A stretch of 24,151 nucleotides of DNA from positions 1 to 24,151 of the forward strand of contig JAEOUI010000071.1 in the NCBI GenBank assembly GCA_016839425.1, read 5' to 3'. The DNA comes from Promethearchaeota archaeon (GTDB lineage Archaea > Asgardarchaeota > Lokiarchaeia > Sigynarchaeales > SOKP01). Below the pieces are notes generated by a model. The model made no database searches, was not told where the DNA came from, and worked only from the letters and a program-made list of their open reading frames with translations. This document shows, one piece after another, positions 14,290 to 22,359 of the stretch (its first letter is position 1; each line of letters opens with the position of its first letter). Position numbers and translations under genes: made by a program.

Positions 14290-15792
14290 TTGAAATCACC
14301 CACATTTAAATCAAACTCACGAACCAAACATCCAAAAATATTAGAAATTAATACATTGCCTTGGTTGAAGCGATTATCTTCTAAATATAAAAAGTCCATA
14401 ACTCTATTTAACATTCCACCTGAAATTATCGAAAATCAGTTCAAAAATTTTGATATAATATGGTTAATGGGCGTTTGGGAAAGAAGTGCTGAAGGGAAAG
14501 AAATTGCTTCCAAAAATCCATTTTTACAAGCAGAATATAAGAATATATTAAGCGATTTTACACCCAGCGATGTTATAGGTTCGCCTTATTCTATATATAA
14601 TTATCGCGTTGATTCTATTTTAGGAGGAGAAGTGGGTTTATCCGCCTTTCGGCACAGATTATTAGAAAAAGAAAAATTATTATTATTGGATTATGTTCCA
14701 AATCATTTATCCATAGACAATCACTTGATATTCGTCAAGCCGGAAATGTTTCTTTCAGGCAATCAAGAAGATTTAAAAGCGAACCCTTCAGAGTTTTTTT
14801 CAAAGCGTGGAAGAGTGTATGCTCATGGAAAGGACCCTTATTTTGCACCTTGGACCGATACAGTCCAGATTAACGCCTTTTCTTCAGAAACACGTCAAAT
14901 TGCCATCAACACTCTATTAAATATTGCAACAAAAGCTGATGGTGTTCGTTGTGACATGGCAATGCTCTTGATAAACGAAGTCTTCAAGAATACATGGGGT
15001 GATAAAGTTGGAAATCCCCCTAATATAGATTTCTGGGAAGAAATCATATCTAAAGTGAAAAAACACCATCCAAATTTCATATTCATAGCAGAAGTTTATT
15101 GGGACTTAGAATGGCGCTTGCAACAGCAAGGATTTGATTATTGTTATGATAAGCGATTATATGATAGATTAATACAAGGCAATGTGCAATCCATAAAGGC
15201 GCATCTCAATGCGGAATGGGATTTTCAACGAAGATTGGTAAGATTTATAGAGAATCACGACGAACAAAGGGCAATTTTCGCCTTTGGAAAAAGAAAATCT
15301 ATGGCAGCGGCTTCAATAATACTCACATTACCAGGAGCCCCTCTGATATTTGATGGACAAACGGAGGGATATTCAAAAAAGCTACCAATCCAACTAGGAA
15401 GAGAACCTTTAGAGGAAATGGATACAGAGCTTAAAGAATTTTATGAAAATTTACTTGAAATTACTTCAAATAATGATTTTACTTTTGGAAAATGGAATTT
15501 GTGCGAAATTAATCCAATAAAAAAGTTCAATGAAGTTAATTTAAATATAATTGCTTATTTATGGCAATTTAATGAAAGAAATCATCTTATTGTAGTTAAT
15601 TATGGATCTGATAATTCTATTGCCCATGTGAAAATTGATGGAATTGAATTTAATAATGAAGAATGGGTTTTTGAAGATGTATTGAACAAGAAAGTATATA
15701 TCTATCAAGGTTCAAATATAAGTAATTATGGGCTTTATGTAGATCTAGATCCGTGGAAAGCACACATATTTGATATTTATGTACATCCTTAA
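14290..15792 (+). CDS. GH13 alpha-amylase family glycoside hydrolase
   Basis: This 500-residue enzyme has the four conserved regions of glycoside hydrolase family 13, which hydrolyses or transfers alpha-glucosidic bonds. Region I is DYVPNH at 134-139. Region II is GVRCDMAML at 218-226 with nucleophile Asp222. Region III is FIAEVYW at 265-271 with acid/base Glu268. Region IV is ENHD at 321-324 with stabiliser Asp324. The first barrel strand, KILEINTLPWL, begins at residue 16, so the start must lie upstream of it; the TTG at 14290 is two codons after an in-frame stop and no ATG is available. A beta-sandwich-like C-terminal domain spans about 400-500. No signal peptide is present, so it works in the cytoplasm, probably on the same alpha-glucan as the branching enzyme. 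Segments such as WLMGVWERS and LQQQGFDYCYDKRLYDRL remind me of a family common in bacteria such as Chloroflexota, so transfer from bacteria is possible. Confidence 0.88.
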   Translation: MKSPTFKSNSRTKHPKILEINTLPWLKRLSSKYKKSITLFNIPPEIIENQFKNFDIIWLMGVWERSAEGKEIASKNPFLQAEYKNILSDFTPSDVIGSPYSIYNYRVDSILGGEVGLSAFRHRLLEKEKLLLLDYVPNHLSIDNHLIFVKPEMFLSGNQEDLKANPSEFFSKRGRVYAHGKDPYFAPWTDTVQINAFSSETRQIAINTLLNIATKADGVRCDMAMLLINEVFKNTWGDKVGNPPNIDFWEEIISKVKKHHPNFIFIAEVYWDLEWRLQQQGFDYCYDKRLYDRLIQGNVQSIKAHLNAEWDFQRRLVRFIENHDEQRAIFAFGKRKSMAAASIILTLPGAPLIFDGQTEGYSKKLPIQLGREPLEEMDTELKEFYENLLEITSNNDFTFGKWNLCEINPIKKFNEVNLNIIAYLWQFNERNHLIVVNYGSDNSIAHVKIDGIEFNNEEWVFEDVLNKKVYIYQGSNISNYGLYVDLDPWKAHIFDIYVHP

Positions 15793-15834
15793 TTACATTA
15801 GGTTTAAAATATTATATCTTGAGATAATAATAAA

Positions 15835-17736
15835 TTAATGGACCGTTACTGTTTTTGCTAAATTTCTTGGTTGATCGGGATCAAGATGAGCGTCAAGTGC
15901 TGCATAATACGCTAATAGTTGTAATGCTGGAATAAAAGTAATGGGACTCAAGAGATTATGAAATTTATCAGCAGGCTGTGGTATCCTTACGGTTATATCG
16001 CTCATTTCTGATATTATGGTGTCAGATTCTACGACGAGAGATATAATCTTTCCCCCTCTTGCCTTAAATTCTGCTACATTACCGATTAATCTCGTGTAAG
16101 TGTCATCTGGAGGAGCAATAAAAATAATGGGAAATCCGTTTCTCACTAACGAAATAGGACCGTGTTTTGCGTGTGCTGCTGAATAACCTTCAATAAATCT
16201 ACACGCAACTTCTTTCATTTTTAAACCCCCTTCTTTTGCAGTTGCTATTGATATTCCTCTTGCTAAAAAGAAAAAGTTGTGTTTATTGTTGAGTTTTTTG
16301 CCCAAATCTTCGTTTCCTATTTTTTTTATTTTTTTAAATTTTATTTTTTCTAATCCCTTCATTATCTCTTTTATGTGCTCGGCATTATTTTGAAGGAATT
16401 TTTTAACAATATTTGGAACATCTGAAAGAGCTTTTTCGTAACTTATAATATCATCGGAAGATTCAATTTTTTTAATCCGTGCGATCTCGAGCCCTATCAT
16501 TGCCAACGAGAGGACTTGAGTCGTATATGTTTTCGTAGCAGCAACTCCAATTTCAGGTCCTGCGCGCGTAACAATCGTATGGTCAGAATAACGGGTAATG
16601 GAAGATCCCACTACATTCGTAATCGATAAAATCGTGGCGTTAGCGGTTTCTTTTGCCCATCGTATTGCTTCAATCGTGTCAATCGTCTCTCCTGATTGTG
16701 ATATCGCAAGTATTACTGAATTATTTTCTAAGCATCCAGACAACTGGGTTTGAAATTCCGAGCATTCAAGTTCTTGAATATGAATTCCTAAAAATTTTGA
16801 GATAATAAATTTACCCGCAAGAGAAGCATAGAAAGAGGTTCCTGCAGCTGTTATGTAGATGGTTTTAGCCGCCACTAACGATTCTGCGAAAGCTCTTAGA
16901 TCCTCCTTCGGTATGGTAAGCGTGCGTTGGAGTGCTTGAGGCTGTTCAAATATCTCTTTTAGCATAAAGTGCTTATATCCGCCTTTCTCAGCAGCATCAA
17001 CGCTCCAATCAATGGTATGAGGATTTTTTTCGAGAACCTTTTTCGTTTTTATATCGTAAAAATCCACATCTCCAGGTTTTAAAACGGCCAATTCATCGTC
17101 TCCAAGCACATAATGTTTTCGAGTATAAGGTAAAAAAGCAGGAATATCTGAAGCACAATCTGTCGTTTTACCATCTTCCACTCCAATTACTAATGGCGAT
17201 TCTTTTCGAACAACGATAATTTTATCAGGATTATCGGCGTGGCAAATCGCAGCACCATATCCACCTTCGCATTGCCTTAAGGCCTCAAACACAGCATCTT
17301 GAAAGCATAAGCCCTTTTTCTCGTGTTCCTCTATCAAATGAGGAATTACTTCAGTATCGGTATCGGATATAAACACGTGTCCTTTTTTTTTTAATTGCTC
17401 CTTTAATTCAAGGAAATTCTCAATTATTCCGTTATGAACAACTGCAATTTTTTCCATGCAATCAAAATGAGGGTGACTATTTACTTTCGTAGGCGCTCCA
17501 TGAGTTGCCCATCTTGTATGAGCCAGGGCTATTTTTCCAGGAAATTTGTCTAATTCTAATTTCTTGTTAATCGTATTTATTTTTCCTGCGTCTTTTTTCA
17601 CATATAACTTTCCCTCGTGTTGACTGACAATTCCACAGGAGTCGTACCCTCTATATTCCAAGCGTTTTATTCCTTCTAATGCAACCTTACCCACTTCAAT
17701 ATTTAGGTTTGTGATTATTCCGAATATCCCACACAT
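15835..17736 (-). CDS. glmS: Glutamine--fructose-6-phosphate aminotransferase (isomerizing)
   Basis: GlmS makes glucosamine 6-phosphate from fructose 6-phosphate and glutamine, the first step towards UDP-GlcNAc. The 633-residue protein starts MCGIFG, so after Met removal Cys2 is the glutaminase nucleophile. HTRWATHG at 73-80 and HNGIIEN at 101-107 are further glutaminase-domain signatures. Two SIS domains follow: SQSGETIDT at 346-354 in the first, and GLKMKE plus AKHGP at 504-527 in the second. Lys506, Glu509 and His525 match the E. coli isomerase residues Lys485, Glu488 and His504. The end, DQPRNLAKTVTV, carries the Lys equivalent to E. coli Lys603 (Lys628). A lysine-rich insertion near 462-482 makes it slightly longer than usual. 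It converges on the GH13 gene with about 40 bases between stops. The ATG choice is fixed by the required N-terminal cysteine. Confidence 0.96.
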   Translation of the reverse strand: MCGIFGIITNLNIEVGKVALEGIKRLEYRGYDSCGIVSQHEGKLYVKKDAGKINTINKKLELDKFPGKIALAHTRWATHGAPTKVNSHPHFDCMEKIAVVHNGIIENFLELKEQLKKKGHVFISDTDTEVIPHLIEEHEKKGLCFQDAVFEALRQCEGGYGAAICHADNPDKIIVVRKESPLVIGVEDGKTTDCASDIPAFLPYTRKHYVLGDDELAVLKPGDVDFYDIKTKKVLEKNPHTIDWSVDAAEKGGYKHFMLKEIFEQPQALQRTLTIPKEDLRAFAESLVAAKTIYITAAGTSFYASLAGKFIISKFLGIHIQELECSEFQTQLSGCLENNSVILAISQSGETIDTIEAIRWAKETANATILSITNVVGSSITRYSDHTIVTRAGPEIGVAATKTYTTQVLSLAMIGLEIARIKKIESSDDIISYEKALSDVPNIVKKFLQNNAEHIKEIMKGLEKIKFKKIKKIGNEDLGKKLNNKHNFFFLARGISIATAKEGGLKMKEVACRFIEGYSAAHAKHGPISLVRNGFPIIFIAPPDDTYTRLIGNVAEFKARGGKIISLVVESDTIISEMSDITVRIPQPADKFHNLLSPITFIPALQLLAYYAALDAHLDPDQPRNLAKTVTVH

Positions 17737-17883
17737 TATTGTTCACACGATTTCTTAAAAAAAATTATTAATTAATCACTTATTTATTTAATTAATGAAC
17801 TTTAATTTTCCATCCTAAATATTATTTTATTATGAATATATTATGAGTTTTTTTAAACAAGGTGTGAAAACTGATATTTCAAG

Positions 17884-17892
17884 GCTTATTTA
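17884..17892 (+). promoter_or_regulatory. Possible TATA box that favours the ATG at 17919
   Basis: GCTTATTTA is centred about 30 bases before the ATG at 17919, matching a leaderless start there. The same element is too close to the TTG at 17898 to drive a transcript that includes it. Confidence 0.3.
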
Positions 17893-17918
17893 ACTGTTTG
17901 GACCTTTATTTTGAAAGC

Positions 17919-19355
17919 ATGCCAGAGTTTTACAACACGATCGATATATTTTTTCACGAAAAGATTAATGATTATTTAAAAAAAAAGAACCTGAAAGACC
18001 TAAATTATAATAGCGCTCAACAAGAAATTCTTTTCATATTAAAAGAAGAATTGATGAAAATTGGATTTAAACAGGAAAAAATTGAGAATTATTTTCAAGA
18101 AGAGCTTCTCGTAAAACAGGAAGGTCATTTTGAAGAAATTACATCGATGTTAAAAATATATTCCAAAGAATTTTCTCCTATTGTTTACGAGCTTTTTTTG
18201 GAACAGATCATCGATTATTTAGTTGAAAGCAAGGCCGCCCTCATAATTCTTAATCTTAAATACAAGGGTTTTTTTCCTACCGAATTTATCTTGGAGCTCA
18301 GAAATTTAAAAAAGTTAATTCAAGAATCTCCGGAAAAAGTTGAAAACTTGAGAAAATACATTTACATTCAAGAAAAAATAACTGAGAAATTCTTGGATAA
18401 CAAGAAAAAGATTGAGATTTTAGAAGACTTAAAGGATCCTCGAGATAAACTTCAACTAGTTTATTCCATCTATCGCATAATAGATTTCTTTCACCTTCAA
18501 AACGAATTTGATTTTTCGCACATTAAGACTTATCTTGAAAAAACCATTGAAGAGTGGTTAACCTCATTTCCTTTAATTACTTTACGAAATCCCGATCTAT
18601 ACTTCTGTGGAATTTATCTTGCTAGCCATTTGAATATAAAAATTGACAAAGAAAAAATTAATAGCTTCTTGCTAAACTTATTCGAAGAAGGTATAGACGA
18701 GTTCGAGGCACCATTATTTGAAGCTACAGATAGGCTTTATTACTTCTTAAAATCAACTGAGATCGTAAAACTCTGGTTAGACGACGAGAAAATTGCAAAA
18801 CTCATAAAAGAGGACCCAAAAATACTCGAACCAAACTATTTCAAGGACTTTGAAACTTCCCAACTCGTCGTTATATTAAAGATCTACGCCCTTTTAGGAC
18901 TCTCTCAAAAAATTGAATCTCAAAAAATTGAAGCCATCTACGACGAAATCGAGATGCGTATCACTCCAGAAGGAATTAAGCAATACCGGGACGGATTTGT
19001 AACTTCCGAATCGACATATTACGTTCTATTCGTGAATTACATGAGGAATACATTAGACAAGCTTAAAGATTACGATTTATTAGGGAGTATCGTGCCCAGA
19101 ATATACAGAAATCTAGAATTTCTTGATTTTTCAGGAGATACAAATTTTGATTTAGTAAGTGAGCTTTTTTATTCTTGTGAATCCCTTAAATTGTTTAATT
19201 GCATAGAAACCAAGCACATGATATATCATTTAGCGAAATATCTATTCCCAGAGAAAGTTGTTAGTAAAATCATGGCAAGCGAGAGCATGACGCAAATTTC
19301 GCCTCATTTGAGGCATTACAAGGTAAACAAGATTACGGGAGAAACTATATATTAA
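17919..19355 (+). CDS. Hypothetical all-helical protein
   Basis: I do not recognise this protein of about 478 residues. It is rich in Lys, Glu, Leu and Ile and predicted to be almost entirely helical, without signal peptide, membrane helix or cysteine motif. The N-terminal 150 residues hold long charged helices. The second half has pairs of helices separated by loops, for example around LYFCGIYLASHLNI, LFEATDRLYYFLKST, QLVVILKIYALLGLS and STYYVLFVNYMRNTL. The spacing and the aromatic-rich inner helices recall alpha/alpha-toroid folds such as prenyltransferase beta subunits and terpene cyclases, but no catalytic Asp, His or Cys motif of those enzymes is present. The ATG at 17919 is preferred because of a TATA-like element about 30 bases before it; a TTG seven codons upstream (17898) is the alternative. 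It is divergent from glmS and followed by a separate operon. Confidence 0.7.
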   Translation: MPEFYNTIDIFFHEKINDYLKKKNLKDLNYNSAQQEILFILKEELMKIGFKQEKIENYFQEELLVKQEGHFEEITSMLKIYSKEFSPIVYELFLEQIIDYLVESKAALIILNLKYKGFFPTEFILELRNLKKLIQESPEKVENLRKYIYIQEKITEKFLDNKKKIEILEDLKDPRDKLQLVYSIYRIIDFFHLQNEFDFSHIKTYLEKTIEEWLTSFPLITLRNPDLYFCGIYLASHLNIKIDKEKINSFLLNLFEEGIDEFEAPLFEATDRLYYFLKSTEIVKLWLDDEKIAKLIKEDPKILEPNYFKDFETSQLVVILKIYALLGLSQKIESQKIEAIYDEIEMRITPEGIKQYRDGFVTSESTYYVLFVNYMRNTLDKLKDYDLLGSIVPRIYRNLEFLDFSGDTNFDLVSELFYSCESLKLFNCIETKHMIYHLAKYLFPEKVVSKIMASESMTQISPHLRHYKVNKITGETIY

Positions 19356-19456
19356 TTCATTTTTTTTTGTTAATTTTATAATATTTCAGAAAAAAGTATT
19401 AATTATAATCTAGGTAATATATTTTACAAATAATTACCAAGAAAAACAGAATTATA

Positions 19457-20944
19457 ATGAATCTCGAGAATTTTGAACACATCTACAAGGGACAAAAGAC
19501 CCAGATTAAAGACAAATCAATTGTTCAAGAAAAATTAAGGGAAATTTTAGGTACTGACAATGTTAGTTGCAAAGAAATCGACCTACTTGCGTATTCAAGC
19601 GATTCCACATTAATTTCGCTAAATTGGATGATTGAAGGGAAAGTAGCAGCCTTACCGGATTTTGTTGTTTGGCCACACACTACTGAGCAGGTTTCTGCTG
19701 TTATTAAGGTTGCAAACGATTTTAAAGTCCCTATCGTGCCTTATGCTGAAGGTTCAGGCGTTGTGGGAGGTGCAATCCCCATTTTTGGAGGCATCATCTT
19801 GGACATGAAGAAGTTTAATAAAATCCTTGAAATAAACGATAAGAATTTAACCGTGACAGTTGAGGCAGGAGCGAACGGCATGAATTTAGAGAGAGATCTT
19901 AACGCAAGAGGCTATACAAGTGGACACATACCTCAATCGATTTATACATCATCAGTAGGAGGCTGGATCGCCCATCGAGCTGCAGGTCAATTCTCTACAA
20001 AATATGGAAAGATAGAAGATATCGTTATTGGATTGGAAGTTGTACTCCCTCAAGGTGAAATAGTGAATTTCAAGACGACAGCAGGTGCTTCAACGGGACC
20101 TCAACTCGGAAAGTTATTTCTTGGAAACGAAGGCACATTAGGGATTGTCACCCAAGCAACTTTAAAAATCTGGCCTTATCCAGAAAAGAGAACTCTTATA
20201 TCATTCTCTTTTCCTAGAATGAATGAGGCTTTAGAGACATGTAGGCTTATATTGAGAAAAATGATTTACCCAGGAGTTATTCGAATATACGATCAAGCCG
20301 AAACCAGTAGACATTTCGAACTCGTGGAAAAGGCAAGAGATAGAGTAATGGTAGTATTTGTCTGTGAGGGGAACTCAAGTCTAGTTGATTTGGAAGAGGA
20401 GAGTGTGAAAAAAACCTGCAAAGCAACAGGAGGCATTGATTGTGGAAAGGAGCCCGTTGAACACTGGTTCGAAACGAGATTCAGCGTGAAGGAATCTTCA
20501 ATGTTTCCCCCTTACAAGATTGTGGCAGACACTATTGAAGTTGCAGTGATGTGGGATAAGGCTGCCGATTTATACCAATCAGTAGTAGAGGCTACTAGTA
20601 AAATAACAGGTAATGTATTAATTTCAGCACATGTGTCTCATTTTTACCCTAACGGCGTTGGATATTATTTCACATTTGGCGGAGTACCTCCAAAAGGAAT
20701 GACAGAATTTGAGTTTTATCAAGAGTGTTGGAACACTACCATCAAAGCAGCTTTAGAAGCAGGTGGATCGTTCGGACATCATCACGGAGTTGGAATAAAT
20801 CGTTCGCATTGGATGCAAAACGAATGGGGTTTTAATGGATATCAAACTCTCAAAAAAATCAAAAATTTATTAGATCCAAACAATATTATAAATCCCGGGA
20901 AGGTTTTTGATAGTTTGTGGAAAATTAATGAAGGAGAAAGCTAA
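19457..20944 (+). CDS. FAD-linked oxidase, alkylglycerone-phosphate synthase-like
   Basis: This 495-residue flavoprotein belongs to the vanillyl-alcohol-oxidase/GlcD superfamily. The FAD-binding PP-loop is PYAEGSGVVGG at 95-105, followed by SSVGGWIAHRAAGQ at 165-178 and KYGKIED at 182-188. The C-terminal half has YYFTFGG near 403-409, HHHGVG at 441-446 and LDPNNIINPGK at 472-482. The three consecutive histidines and the aromatic Y-x-F strand are hallmarks of alkylglycerone-phosphate synthase, which swaps the acyl chain of acyl-DHAP for an alkyl chain to form ether lipids. Plain D-lactate or glycolate oxidases usually have GEHG at that place. Yet the next gene, two bases on, encodes a CCG-domain iron-sulfur protein, which favours a dehydrogenase passing electrons onward. 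I therefore call the family confidently but not the reaction. Confidence 0.85.
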   Translation: MNLENFEHIYKGQKTQIKDKSIVQEKLREILGTDNVSCKEIDLLAYSSDSTLISLNWMIEGKVAALPDFVVWPHTTEQVSAVIKVANDFKVPIVPYAEGSGVVGGAIPIFGGIILDMKKFNKILEINDKNLTVTVEAGANGMNLERDLNARGYTSGHIPQSIYTSSVGGWIAHRAAGQFSTKYGKIEDIVIGLEVVLPQGEIVNFKTTAGASTGPQLGKLFLGNEGTLGIVTQATLKIWPYPEKRTLISFSFPRMNEALETCRLILRKMIYPGVIRIYDQAETSRHFELVEKARDRVMVVFVCEGNSSLVDLEEESVKKTCKATGGIDCGKEPVEHWFETRFSVKESSMFPPYKIVADTIEVAVMWDKAADLYQSVVEATSKITGNVLISAHVSHFYPNGVGYYFTFGGVPPKGMTEFEFYQECWNTTIKAALEAGGSFGHHHGVGINRSHWMQNEWGFNGYQTLKKIKNLLDPNNIINPGKVFDSLWKINEGES

Positions 20945-20946
20945 AA

Positions 20947-22230
20947 ATGACCATAATGGATACATTGAAAAAGTATAAATGGATCGTGCCTTTAATATCG
21001 AAGGCGGATAGGAAGATAAAAGCTCAGATTTTAAAAAATTTGGCCTCAAAAGAGAAAAACTTTTACCCCGAGGGAGAATATAAGGCGGATGTAAAAAACT
21101 TGATAAATTGCATGCTCTGTCCAAATATGTGTCGTTTCGATTGTGGTTCCTTACAAGCCGCACAAACAGAAACCATGAGCCCCGCTTTTAAATCTCGTAT
21201 TGGGTATTTTCTTTCGTTGGGTAAAATTAATCCGTCCTTAGAAGAAAACAAGGCGTTCGTTGATTTGATATACAAGTGTACGAGCGAGGAAAATTGTAAG
21301 ATTTGGTGTCCATTCGATTTTTCCGTCGTATCCCTACTTGAAACGGTTCGGGAGGACTTAAATGGCAAGGATTTGATGCCCGACTATTGTAAAAAACAGA
21401 TAGAGAAGCTTAAAAAAACGAATACTATCGAGGAAATAGACATTTTCAAGACCTATAGGGAAAAAGGAATTGAAAATATTGAAACGAACGGAAATGACGA
21501 AGTGTATTATTATATCGGCTGTCAATCTATGAAATTTCCTAACATGGTAAACGCTTACATTCAAATACTTAAAAAAGCAGGAGTGAACTTTTCTACTAAT
21601 CTCGAAAAAAAGACTTGTTGTGGAGCTCCTGCTTTTAACATCAGGGACTTGTCAATTGGAAAAGAATTAGCGAATAAGAATAAAGATATAATCGAAAGCA
21701 CGGGTGCGAAAATAATCATTTCAGATTGTCCTGGATGCGTTGAAACTCTTACTAAACGGTATAAAAAAGAGGGCATAGAACTTCAAAATGTTGAAATATA
21801 TCATATAGCAAGATTCGTTAATCAATTGATCAAGAAAGGAAAATTAACGCTAAAAAAACAAGATCAAGATCAACCCAATTCGGAAGCAATTACCATTCAC
21901 GATCCTTGTCATCTTGCTAGAAACCAAGCCGATACGACTTCCATAAGAGAGATCATAAATATTATCCCTAATATAAAGCTCGTAGAACCAATTTGCAATA
22001 AAGAAAACACCCATTGTTGTGGTTGGAGCGGAACCCTCCATTGGGCAGACAAGAATATAGCCTTAAAAGAAGCGTCATTAAGAATTAACGAGCTCAAGGA
22101 GACGGGAGCTTCCATTATCTTATCCGCGTGTCCACTGTGCGAATTAGGATTGGAACACGGATTAGACGATATCGATAAGGAAAAAATTCAAATTATGGAT
22201 ATATCTGAGATGCTCTTGAAATCACTTTAA
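20947..22230 (+). CDS. CCG-domain iron-sulfur oxidoreductase (GlcF/HdrD-like)
   Basis: The 427-residue protein resembles the iron-sulfur subunit of glycolate oxidase, anaerobic glycerol-3-phosphate dehydrogenase and heterodisulfide reductase HdrD. The N-terminal region has two cysteine groups for [4Fe-4S] clusters: Cys55, Cys58, Cys62 and Cys66, then Cys111, Cys117 and Cys121. Spacing in the first group (C-x2-C-x3-C-x3-C) and the long second group are atypical. Two CCG domains follow: CCG at 224-226 with CPGC at 261-264, and CCG at 357-359 with CPLC at 395-398, preceded by GCQ (191-193) and DPCH (319-322). Such domains hold clusters that carry electrons to thiols or quinone. The ATG is two bases after the flavoprotein stop codon, so the two are translated from one mRNA and probably form a flavin/Fe-S complex. 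No membrane anchor is present. Confidence 0.87.
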   Translation: MTIMDTLKKYKWIVPLISKADRKIKAQILKNLASKEKNFYPEGEYKADVKNLINCMLCPNMCRFDCGSLQAAQTETMSPAFKSRIGYFLSLGKINPSLEENKAFVDLIYKCTSEENCKIWCPFDFSVVSLLETVREDLNGKDLMPDYCKKQIEKLKKTNTIEEIDIFKTYREKGIENIETNGNDEVYYYIGCQSMKFPNMVNAYIQILKKAGVNFSTNLEKKTCCGAPAFNIRDLSIGKELANKNKDIIESTGAKIIISDCPGCVETLTKRYKKEGIELQNVEIYHIARFVNQLIKKGKLTLKKQDQDQPNSEAITIHDPCHLARNQADTTSIREIINIIPNIKLVEPICNKENTHCCGWSGTLHWADKNIALKEASLRINELKETGASIILSACPLCELGLEHGLDDIDKEKIQIMDISEMLLKSL

Positions 22231-22292
22231 AATTTTTAAAATCAGAAAAAAAATATATTTTAATGACTTTTCTTCCTGTTTAAAGGAGGGAA

Positions 22293-22300
22293 TTTATAAG
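22293..22300 (+). promoter_or_regulatory. TATA box upstream of the receptor-like gene
   Basis: TTTATAAG follows the purine-rich AGGAGGGAA, a plausible BRE, and would start transcription near 22320. The leader would be about 40 bases to the ATG at 22360. The GGAGG here is not a ribosome binding site because no start codon follows at the right distance. Confidence 0.45.
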
Positions 22301-22359
22301 GAATAAGGATCATCTTATTAATAATTCTTATCTATTTGCATAATTGATCAATTATTCAA

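Noticed and set aside
22283..22290. AAGGAGGG as a strong ribosome binding site
   Set aside because: No start codon follows within a useful distance; it is better read as a BRE-like element before the TATA box at 22293-22300.
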